Source of the DNA: an uncultured Rhizobiaceae group bacterium
Lineage (GTDB): Bacteria; Pseudomonadota; Alphaproteobacteria; Rhizobiales; Rhizobiaceae
Length of the DNA: 7,914 bases
Assembly: GCA_937951455.1 (NCBI GenBank)
Contig: CALFBU010000134.1
Span: 1-7,914, forward strand
Direction of reading: 5' to 3'
Made by a program: the position numbers and the translations under genes. The notes below the pieces were generated by a model. It ran no database searches. It saw only the letters and a list, made by a program, of their open reading frames with translations, and was not told the DNA's origin. Shown piece by piece: positions 1-5,490 of the stretch (the first letter of the stretch is position 1; every line of letters starts with the position of its first letter).

Positions 1-112
1 AACACTCCCCACCGGCTCAGCTATGTTTAGACAAACTTAGTCGCATTCATGTAATTTAACGCACTCTTCTTATTCTTATCTGACAATATCCGCATCACAT
101 TCTGTGGCGCTG

Positions 113-153
113 TCCTTCGGGACGTCGCCTACGGCTCCTCCTCAGGATGAGGG
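113..153 (+). repeat. long form of dispersed CCTTCG...CTCAGGATGAGG repeat
   Basis: This copy has the same outer parts as the short copies at 182-204 and 280-302: CCTTCG at 114-119 and CTCAGGATGAGG at 141-152. The 5 bases between these blocks in the short form are replaced here by 21 bases (120-140). That middle carries a small GCC/GGC inverted repeat around TAC. From memory, rhizobial genomes carry many repeats of this long type, with a GC-rich hairpin between the same outer parts. No coding function is seen. Confidence 0.7.
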
Positions 154-181
154 ATAAAGGTATGAACTTGCGGCAATCAAC

Positions 182-204
182 CCTTCGACAGGCTCAGGGT
201 GAGG
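182..204 (+). repeat. short dispersed repeat, copy 1
   Basis: This is a 23-base unit starting CCTTCGACAGG and ending CTCAGGGTGAGG. It matches the reverse complement of 280-302 at 22 of 23 positions. The two copies face each other across 75 bases (205-279), so a transcript of the region could fold into one long hairpin. Units of this sequence are widespread in intergenic DNA of Alphaproteobacteria (general knowledge; copy number here is not known). Confidence 0.8.
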
Positions 205-279
205 ATAAGATAAAAACGTGGAATACATTGGCGACATGAGACCGCATGCAGAACCAAAGGTACGAAAGCTAGCTTCCAC

Positions 280-302
280 CCTCATCCTGAGCCTGTCGAA
301 GG
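280..302 (-). repeat. short dispersed repeat, copy 2, overlapping the end of the nuclease gene
   Basis: Read on the minus strand this unit starts CCTTCGACAGG and ends CTCAGGATGAGG. It is an inverted copy of 182-204 with one mismatch and a more distant inverted partner of 622-644. It overlaps the 3' end of the GIY-YIG gene: minus-strand codons in the repeat read Pro-Ser-Thr-Gly-Ser-Gly and then TGA. The repeat thus supplies both the last residues and the stop codon. Confidence 0.85.
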
Positions 303-611
303 ACGGGGGTGGTCAGTGTGATTTTTACTCAAATCCGGCAACTCCTCATAAGCATAGGCAATTAGTGCTTGTTTTTTCTTCCTGTTCCAGCCCTTGATTT
401 GTCGTTCTCTGGCAATTGCGTCTGTGAGGCGGTCGTAGATTTCGTGGAAGACGAGTTTTACCGGCAGGCGTGTGCTGGTGTAGCCTTTGTAGACTGCGTT
501 ATTATGTTCCCAAACGCGCGCCTCAATTTCCTGTTTGGTAAGGCCTGTATAATACGATCCGTCGGAACATTCGACGATGTAGACTGTCGCTTCCATACCA
601 TATGATATCAT
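282..611 (-). CDS. small single-domain GIY-YIG nuclease
   Basis: This 109-residue protein is essentially one GIY-YIG endonuclease domain, the fold that cuts DNA in UvrC, homing endonucleases and some mobile-element proteins. The two Tyr-containing strands are visible as VYIVE (10-14) and SYYTGLT (19-25). The family Arg is R32 in ARVWEHN, with H36 and N37 after it, and the likely metal-binding Glu is E69 in ARERQIKGWN. No extra DNA-binding domain is present. The last residues, from about 104, come from the dispersed repeat at 280-302 and are not part of the fold. The start could instead be Met6 (base 596), directly before the domain; neither start has a strong ribosome binding site. Inverted repeat copies lie on both sides. 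The biological role of such lone domains is mostly unknown, so only the fold is claimed with confidence. Confidence 0.88.
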   Translation of the reverse strand: MISYGMEATVYIVECSDGSYYTGLTKQEIEARVWEHNNAVYKGYTSTRLPVKLVFHEIYDRLTDAIARERQIKGWNRKKKQALIAYAYEELPDLSKNHTDHPRPSTGSG

Positions 612-621
612 TTTAGCTTAT

Positions 622-644
622 CTTTCGACAGGCTCGGCATAAGG
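622..644 (+). repeat. diverged copy of the short dispersed repeat upstream of the nuclease gene
   Basis: Aligned without gaps to the 23-base unit, this stretch matches at 19 of 23 positions, including the unbroken core TTCGACAGGCTC. Its orientation is opposite to that of 280-302, so the two copies form inverted ends around the GIY-YIG gene. It lies in the 73-base gap between the nuclease start and the lipoprotein stop. Confidence 0.65.
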
Positions 645-684
645 CAAAAAGATTAATCGGCTTTAGAAACGCTAAATCGCTCAA

Positions 685-1233
685 TCAAAAGTCTGAAACG
701 TTTGGCTCAAGGTCAAAACCGCCCAATTCGTCTATTCCGTCCGCCCAATAGCGTGTCATGGTGATGGGCCAGATTTTGCCGCCGTTTTCATATTCGCCTG
801 TGGCGGTTTCGCCGTTGAGCTGGTATCGGGCGCTGGCTTTGCCGCCTCTTAGTTTGTTGGCGATCGTGAGAGTATTGCCATCGCGTATAACGTCTAGAAA
901 ATCGCACGATGGTTTTTTTGCCCCCCATGGTTTCCAGATACCGGAGGCATAATACACACTGTTGGAAAGCCCCTCGGGCTTCATGATGACCAATGTATGC
1001 GGGAGTGCTTCTTCGCCGTTTTTCTCGCGCCAGCTTCCGGTATAAATGACTTCGATGTTGGATTTGACAATTCCGCCACAGGCGCGGATGCCCGCCAAAT
1101 CCAGGATGCGGGGTTCGGCTTCTTGTGCGAATGTATTGGAAATGATGGTGGGCGGTGGTGTTTCATTGCTTTGGCAGGCCGCAAGCAGCCCCGTCGCCAT
1201 GAGGCAAAGCAATCCTTGAATATGCTGTTTCAT
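685..1233 (-). CDS. predicted lipoprotein of unknown function
   Basis: The 182-residue product starts with a lipoprotein signal peptide: a basic N-terminus (MKQH), a hydrophobic stretch, and the lipobox LLAAC ending at Cys20, the expected site of lipid attachment and signal peptidase II cleavage. Residue 21 is Gln, not Asp, which in enterobacterial rules favours the outer membrane; this is only suggestive here. The mature part has two further cysteines (C52 and C110) that could form a periplasmic disulfide, and it is rich in short polar strand-like segments (for example TLVIMKP, NTLTIANKL and ARYQLNGETATGEYENG), suggesting a small beta domain. I do not recognise the family. A GGGG-containing sequence precedes the ATG as a modest ribosome binding site. 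The GIY-YIG gene lies 73 bases downstream on the same strand; ogt is divergent. Confidence 0.75.
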   Translation of the reverse strand: MKQHIQGLLCLMATGLLAACQSNETPPPTIISNTFAQEAEPRILDLAGIRACGGIVKSNIEVIYTGSWREKNGEEALPHTLVIMKPEGLSNSVYYASGIWKPWGAKKPSCDFLDVIRDGNTLTIANKLRGGKASARYQLNGETATGEYENGGKIWPITMTRYWADGIDELGGFDLEPNVSDF

Positions 1234-1329
1234 GTTACCCCGAATAAAACGACTGCATTGATCGTCTGTAAAAAAGCAAATTGTCAGTGGCCATGCAAGC
1301 AGGAATATATGGCAAGAGCAAGAAACAGA

Positions 1330-1357
1330 TTGCGTGCGCGATGACTTGCGCTAAACT
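1330..1357 (+). promoter_or_regulatory. candidate promoter for ogt giving a leaderless mRNA
   Basis: A -35-like TTGCGT (1330-1335) and a -10-like TAAACT (1352-1357, four of six consensus positions) are separated by 16 bases. The A of the ogt ATG comes after only six further bases, which is where transcription would start. This agrees with the absence of a purine-rich ribosome binding site before ogt. It was identified by eye, and the -35 match is weak. Confidence 0.35.
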
Positions 1358-1363
1358 TCTCCC

Positions 1364-1825
1364 ATGACAACCTTCATCGCAGAAATTTCCTCGCCTTATG
1401 GGCTGCTGAGCGTGACAGAACACAATGGCGCGATCACTGCGATTGACTGGCGCAAGCCTGAGAACACGCAATCTTCGCCCTTGCTTGAAGAGACCGCCAA
1501 ACAAATGGCGGCTTATTTTGCGGGTGACTTGCAAGAGTTTGATCTGCCGCTCGCTCCGAAAGGCAATGAATTTCAGCAATCCGTATGCGCTTTGATGTGT
1601 GAAATACCTTACGGTGAAACCACAACCTATGGAGCGATTGCGAAAAAGCTTGGCACTTATGGTCAACCGGTCGGCAATGCTTGTGGCGGCAATTCCATTC
1701 CGATCATCATTCCTTGCCACCGCGTGCTGGCAGCAGACGGAATTGGCGGCTATTCTGGCGATGGCGGCGTGGAGCGCAAGATTGAATTGTTAAAACTTGA
1801 AGGCGGGTTTCCGTATTTATTGTGA
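1364..1825 (+). CDS. ogt: methylated-DNA--[protein]-cysteine S-methyltransferase
   Basis: This enzyme removes alkyl groups from O6 of guanine (and O4 of thymine) by irreversible transfer to its own cysteine, so each molecule acts once. The 153-residue protein has the usual small-Ogt length. The active site is PCHR at 117-120 with acceptor Cys118, preceded by IPIII. The helix-turn-helix region is IPYGETTTYGAIAKKLG (81-97), the hinge Asn is N110, the family's Gly-Gly-Tyr-Ser loop follows at 128-131, and Glu146 in KLEGG is the conserved late Glu. Two positions differ from the textbook pattern: Gln101 sits where human AGT has its intercalating Arg finger, and Cys75 replaces the common Trp after FQQSV. 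No ribosome binding site precedes the ATG, and a promoter candidate sits just upstream. The DUF1989 gene follows within 16 bases and is probably co-transcribed. Confidence 0.95.
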   Translation: MTTFIAEISSPYGLLSVTEHNGAITAIDWRKPENTQSSPLLEETAKQMAAYFAGDLQEFDLPLAPKGNEFQQSVCALMCEIPYGETTTYGAIAKKLGTYGQPVGNACGGNSIPIIIPCHRVLAADGIGGYSGDGGVERKIELLKLEGGFPYLL

Positions 1826-1831
1826 GGAAGG
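1825..1831 (+). promoter_or_regulatory. ribosome binding site that sets the DUF1989 gene start
   Basis: AGGAAGG begins on the last base of the ogt TGA stop (1823-1825) and lies 7 bases before an in-frame GTG (1839) and 10 bases before the ATG (1842). It argues against the longer frame that opens at 1797 inside ogt. Ribosomes finishing ogt could reload here. Confidence 0.65.
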
Positions 1832-1841
1832 ATTATTGGTG

Positions 1842-2447
1842 ATGGATGTGAAACAGGATATTCGAATTGAAGGTGGTGACTGGGGGCAAATGCATGTTTC
1901 CAAAGGTGACCATATTCGCATTACCGCCCTTGAAGGGCCGCAGGTTGCTGACCTTTGGGCTTTTGATGATCGCGATAGCGCCATCTTTTTATCCGCGGAG
2001 CATACGCGCTCCACATTGGAAAAACTGATGCCAGCCGTGGGCGATGCGCTTTATTCCAATCGTCGTCACCCCATGCTGACCGTGGTTGAAGATACCTCGC
2101 CTGGCACGCATGATTTTTTGATGTCAGCGTGTGATCCGCGACGCTATGAAATCTTGGGTCATCAGGGTTATCACAAATCCTGCGCAGAAAACCTTTGCAA
2201 GGCGATGGATGCGGCCGGTGCTATAGCCCATGAACTGCCCTCGCCTTTTAATACATTTCAGAATGTCGAAGTGCGCGCGGATGCCAGCATAACCATCATT
2301 CCGCCCAAGGTTGAAGCGGGACAATATATAGAAATGCGGGTTGAGAGCGATTTACTGATTATCGTATCAGCCTGCCCGATGGACATCGCCATGACGAATG
2401 GGCCTGATGGTAAAACGAGGCCTATCCGGCTGGAGTGCCTGAGCTAA
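1842..2447 (+). CDS. DUF1989 family protein (urea carboxylase-associated protein-like)
   Basis: The 201-residue product has the hallmarks of DUF1989, a family that includes the accessory proteins found beside urea carboxylase in many bacteria. Recognisable blocks are KGDHIRI and GPQVADLWAF near the N-terminus, HTRSTLEKLMP (54-64), SACDPRRYEILG (96-106), a GYHKSCAENL block (109-118), PSPFNTFQNV (133-142) and SACPMDIAMTNG (176-187). The cysteines C97, C114 and C178 with H111 could form a metal or catalytic site; that is inference. No urea carboxylase or allophanate hydrolase gene is in the window, so the substrate cannot be named from context. ATG 1842 was chosen because of the ribosome binding site at 1825-1831; GTG 1839 is equally possible and would add one residue. 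The gene follows ogt directly, suggesting one operon. Confidence 0.88.
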   Translation: MDVKQDIRIEGGDWGQMHVSKGDHIRITALEGPQVADLWAFDDRDSAIFLSAEHTRSTLEKLMPAVGDALYSNRRHPMLTVVEDTSPGTHDFLMSACDPRRYEILGHQGYHKSCAENLCKAMDAAGAIAHELPSPFNTFQNVEVRADASITIIPPKVEAGQYIEMRVESDLLIIVSACPMDIAMTNGPDGKTRPIRLECLS

Positions 2448-2562
2448 ATTATGGTTAAAAGAAAGTTCTAAAAAAGCCAAAAAATCTTACTATCCGCTCA
2501 CTAGATGTAAATTTCTTTCTGTTATCTATTACGTATCACTGGTTGGCACGGAAGAAATTTAA

Positions 2563-3930
2563 ATGAAATCTTTTTTAAAAGACACAAGCGGCAACATCGC
2601 ATTGAACATCGCTTTATTGGGCATCCCTGTAATCTTATCAGGAGGTGTTGCAATTGATTATTCACAATTTGCTAGGAAACAGACAACACTTCAAAATGTA
2701 ACAGATTCCGCAGCGCTAGCAGTTGCGCTCGATTTACAAGTTAGTAGCCAAGCTGAAATCGAAGCTAAGGTAGATAATTATTTTGAGGCTAATCTCTCTG
2801 CTGAGCAGTATTCTGAAATAAAAGATTACAAAGTAATAATTCCATCCGAGAAAAACAAAGTCACGGTTCAAGTTAACGGAAAACATCCAACAACATTAAT
2901 GAGAATTGCTGGAATTGACACTCTCAGCTATACGCCCGAAAGTGTGGTAAACGTACCCACGAGTAACGCAGAAATCATGCTAGTTCTTGATACCACTGGC
3001 TCCATGGAACTCGAAGGTAAAATAGATGCATTAAAAGTTTCTGCGAACCAATTTCTTGATGACGTTCTTAAAGCAAATGAATTCAAAGAACGTGTAAAAG
3101 TAGGCATTACGCCATTCTCACGTTATGTAAACGTAGGATTGGACAACAGAAATGCTTCTTGGATGGATGTTGAAGCTGATTACACGGAGACAATTGAGAT
3201 TGAAACACAAGATGTAATATCAAGCTCAGGGTGCTCTGAAAGCACATACACTGATAGTGAAGGCCTAGAACGCACTAGAACTACTTGTACAAATTATGAA
3301 TATGGTCCCACTTATACAAAAGAAGTAACCAACGAGTATAAGTGGAACGGCTGTGCTGGATCGAGGAAATTTCCACGTAATTTAACTGATGATGATTACA
3401 GCTATAAAATCCCTGGCCCACTCAACACATCTTGCCCAAATAGAATAACGCAACTTACAACTGATGAAACGGTTTTAAAGAATCAAATTGCTGCATTATC
3501 ACCATCTGGGTCTACTTATATTCCATCTGGTCTGATTTGGGGATGGCGTGGCTTATCAAGCGGCATACCTTTTGATGATGGAGAGACATATGCAAATGCT
3601 GAAGCCAAACAAATTCTTAAAGTCATGGTTCTGATGTCTGATGGTGAAAATCAATCTTCAATTGAGCCATCAAACAAGGCATTGCATACAGGTAATAATC
3701 TCGTACAAGCAAACCAATATACAATAGATATCTGTGATAATATAAAATCTGAAGAAATCTTATTATTCACAATTGGGTTTGGCACAAACATTCCAACTGA
3801 CACTTTAGACATGTTGAAAGAATGCTCAACGGACAGTGCTAATTACTATGATGCCAAAGATGGGGCAGCACTTAGCGTAGCATTCAAGAGCATTACATCT
3901 AAATTATCTAAACTTTATCTAAGCCAATAG
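2563..3930 (+). CDS. TadG-like von Willebrand factor A domain protein, membrane anchored
   Basis: The 455-residue protein begins like TadG/TadE-type pseudopilin-associated proteins: a short basic stretch, DTSGNIALNIALLG, one membrane segment (about 11-31), then AIDYSQFARKQTTLQNVTDSAALAVA. Most of the protein should therefore lie in the periplasm. A von Willebrand A domain follows, with the metal site D143-T-T-G-S147 (T145 as third ligand), T318 in SGSTYIPSG and D360 in MSDGEN. Residues from about 205 to 295 form an insertion with four cysteines (224, 242, 264, 291), and C391 and C421 flank the last part. The C-terminus (YYDAKDGAALSVAFKSITSKLSKLYLSQ region) is typical of these proteins. No other tad pilus genes are nearby. 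Sampled sequence lines run about 23-38 percent GC, lower than the neighbouring genes. GGAAG at 2550-2554 is a good ribosome binding site, 8 bases before the ATG. The exact function is unknown. Confidence 0.87.
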   Translation: MKSFLKDTSGNIALNIALLGIPVILSGGVAIDYSQFARKQTTLQNVTDSAALAVALDLQVSSQAEIEAKVDNYFEANLSAEQYSEIKDYKVIIPSEKNKVTVQVNGKHPTTLMRIAGIDTLSYTPESVVNVPTSNAEIMLVLDTTGSMELEGKIDALKVSANQFLDDVLKANEFKERVKVGITPFSRYVNVGLDNRNASWMDVEADYTETIEIETQDVISSSGCSESTYTDSEGLERTRTTCTNYEYGPTYTKEVTNEYKWNGCAGSRKFPRNLTDDDYSYKIPGPLNTSCPNRITQLTTDETVLKNQIAALSPSGSTYIPSGLIWGWRGLSSGIPFDDGETYANAEAKQILKVMVLMSDGENQSSIEPSNKALHTGNNLVQANQYTIDICDNIKSEEILLFTIGFGTNIPTDTLDMLKECSTDSANYYDAKDGAALSVAFKSITSKLSKLYLSQ

Positions 3931-3934
3931 AGAA

Positions 3935-3977
3935 ATCCCCCTTCCCCTGTTAAACATCCGTTGTATAACAGGGGGAT
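3935..3977 (+). promoter_or_regulatory. competing hairpins over the mgtE translation start
   Basis: Hairpin A pairs CCCCTGTTA (3944-3952) with TAACAGGGG (3966-3974): nine perfect pairs around a 13-base loop, ending one base before the ATG. Hairpin B pairs ATCCCCC (3935-3941) with GGGGGAT (3971-3977): seven perfect pairs that include the A and U of the start codon. The two use the same G tract and cannot form together. The G tract is also the only purine-rich sequence before the ATG, so either fold should limit translation. No U run follows, so this is not an intrinsic terminator. Regulation is inferred, not shown. Confidence 0.45.
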
Positions 3978-5373
3978 GGAAACACAAGAAACCGACTCCG
4001 CTACGCAGGAAAGTTCCCTCTATACAGACGATAATGCAGTTCGCCCTGATGTCATCACGCGCATTCAAAACCTTATTCGGGAAGAAGATGGCGATCATCT
4101 AAAAGAGCTCATTGAGCCTCTGCACGAATCTGAACTTGGTGATATTCTTGAAGCTTTGGACAGCGACCAACGCGCCAATCTCGTCTCTCTAACAGGAGGC
4201 GATTTTGATTACGCTTCCTTGACAGAAGTTGACGAAGCGGTTCGACTAGAAGTCGTCAATGCCATTCCCAATGAACAGATTGCTGAGGCGGTAACTGATC
4301 TTGATTCAGACGATGCGGTGTTCATTCTCGAAGATATGGAACAAACCGACCGAGATGAAATTCTCTCGCTTGTTCCGTTTGAAGAACGCTCGCGCATTAT
4401 TCGCTCGCTGGATTACCCGGAAGAAACAGCCGGTCGCCGGATGCAGACAGAATTTGTGGCGGTACCGCCATTCTGGACTGTCGGGCAAACCATAGATCAT
4501 CTTCGTGATGACAAAAACCTACCGGAAAGTTTTTACGAAGTCTTTGTCATTGGCCCCTCTTTTGAGCTTATAGGCTATGTGACGCTTGATAATATTTTAC
4601 GCACCCAACGCAAAACCAAAATTGAAGACATAAAGGAAACCACCATTCACCCTATCCCTGTTCTTGAAGATCAAGAAGAGGCCGCACGGGTGTTCGAACA
4701 ATATGACCTTGTCTCCGCAGCGGTCGTTGATGAAAGCAATCGATTGGTGGGTGTGTTGACGATTGATGATGTTGTCGACTTTATCCAGCAAGAAGCGGAT
4801 GAAGACATTAAACGTCTGGCCGGTGTTGGCGATGAAGAACTTTCTGACAGCGTGTTTGAAATCACCAAATCAAGATTTACATGGCTATTTTTAAATTTGA
4901 TCACGGCCATAATGGCGTCTGCAGTAATCGGTATATTTGATGCCACCATCCAAGAAATGGTGGCGCTCGCCATTTTAATGCCGATCGTTGCCTCCATGGG
5001 TGGTAATGCGGGGACTCAATCCATGACTGTAGCTGTACGCGGTTTGGCAACAAAAGATATCGACAACTACAATATGGTGCGTACCATTCGACGCGAAGTT
5101 TTGGTTGGTCTTTTAAACGGTGTTTTCTTTGCAGTTTTAATCGGTGTGATTTCTGCGTTCTGGTTTTCAAACCCAAGTTTGGGGTACATCATTGGCATCG
5201 CCATGGTCGTAAACATGCTTTGTGCAGCCTTGGCTGGCATACTTATTCCTATTTTTCTGGAAAAAATGCATATCGATCCAGCCATTGCTTCCAGCGTGTT
5301 TGTGACCACCGTGACCGATGTGGTTGGTTTTTTTGCGTTTTTAGGCTTGGCTGCATGGTGGCTTGCTATATAA
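3976..5373 (+). CDS. mgtE: MgtE-type magnesium transporter
   Basis: MgtE is an inner-membrane Mg2+ channel gated by its cytosolic domains, which close the pore when intracellular Mg2+ is high. The 465 residues are in the normal range for the family. An acidic N domain (about 35-150) contains repeated helices such as LIEPLHESELGDILEALD and DDAVFILEDM. Two CBS domains follow (about 155-212 and 218-275), then the connecting helix and five membrane segments (about 300-465). Family signatures are PIVASMGGNAGTQSM (336-350) and TVTDVVGF (445-452), where D448 is the likely pore aspartate that binds Mg2+. ATG 3976 was chosen over an in-frame TTG at 3961, which lies in the hairpin loop and has no ribosome binding site. 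The spacing between the G tract and this ATG is unusually short. The gene starts 45 bases after the von Willebrand gene and could be read from it. Confidence 0.95.
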   Translation: METQETDSATQESSLYTDDNAVRPDVITRIQNLIREEDGDHLKELIEPLHESELGDILEALDSDQRANLVSLTGGDFDYASLTEVDEAVRLEVVNAIPNEQIAEAVTDLDSDDAVFILEDMEQTDRDEILSLVPFEERSRIIRSLDYPEETAGRRMQTEFVAVPPFWTVGQTIDHLRDDKNLPESFYEVFVIGPSFELIGYVTLDNILRTQRKTKIEDIKETTIHPIPVLEDQEEAARVFEQYDLVSAAVVDESNRLVGVLTIDDVVDFIQQEADEDIKRLAGVGDEELSDSVFEITKSRFTWLFLNLITAIMASAVIGIFDATIQEMVALAILMPIVASMGGNAGTQSMTVAVRGLATKDIDNYNMVRTIRREVLVGLLNGVFFAVLIGVISAFWFSNPSLGYIIGIAMVVNMLCAALAGILIPIFLEKMHIDPAIASSVFVTTVTDVVGFFAFLGLAAWWLAI

Positions 5374-5436
5374 GATAATAAAATCAAGCTCATAAGGGTT
5401 GCTTTTAAGGCTAGCAAAGTGCAAATTATGCCTGAT

Positions 5437-5452
5437 TTTACTTTTACGTAAA
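5437..5452 (+). promoter_or_regulatory. candidate LiuR-type operator upstream of the MerR gene
   Basis: The 16 bases TTTACTTTTACGTAAA form an imperfect palindrome containing the perfect 10-base palindrome TTTACGTAAA (5443-5452). As I recall it, the LiuR operator of Proteobacteria is a palindrome TTTACGT-NN-ACGTAAA; this site fits at 13 of the 14 defined positions. It ends 38 bases before the start codon of a LiuR-like regulator, so autoregulation is likely. Confidence 0.5.
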
Positions 5453-5480
5453 TTTTTTGAAGTGCATACCGGGGGGTCTG

Positions 5481-5484
5481 GGAG
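5481..5484 (+). promoter_or_regulatory. ribosome binding site supporting a TTG start
   Basis: GGAG within GGGAGAG lies six bases before TTG 5491. No ATG is available until codon 55, well inside the regulator's DNA-binding and linker region, so this site decides in favour of the TTG start. Confidence 0.65.
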
Positions 5485-5490
5485 AGTAGT

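Noticed and set aside
3..59. Open frame entering from the left edge on the plus strand, 18 codons ending in TAA
   Set aside because: It could be the tail of a gene outside the window, but the short peptide resembles nothing I know and the other frames stop at similar distances.
266..275. Palindrome AAGCTAGCTT past the nuclease stop as a terminator
   Set aside because: It has no loop and no T run on either strand.
602..611. Perfect palindrome ATGATATCAT over the upstream start codon of the nuclease
   Set aside because: Ten bases of AT-rich symmetry are common by chance and no second copy is seen; it is too weak to call an operator.
997..1344. Plus-strand open frame over the lipoprotein gene
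   Set aside because: It is a shadow of the lipoprotein frame, whose signal peptide and lipobox are convincing.
1235..1720. Long minus-strand open frame over ogt
   Set aside because: It is antisense to a clear ogt gene, with no recognisable domain.
2544..2558. TGGCAC before the von Willebrand gene as a sigma-54 promoter
   Set aside because: The -12 position reads AAAT instead of TTGC, and the site overlaps the ribosome binding site and lies too close to the start codon.
3944..3974. Hairpin after the von Willebrand gene as an intrinsic terminator
   Set aside because: The stem is followed by GATGGAAAC on the plus strand and by no T run on the minus strand.
5067..5417. Minus-strand open frame over the end of mgtE
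   Set aside because: It is antisense to the conserved MgtE membrane domain, and its hydrophobic look mirrors that region.
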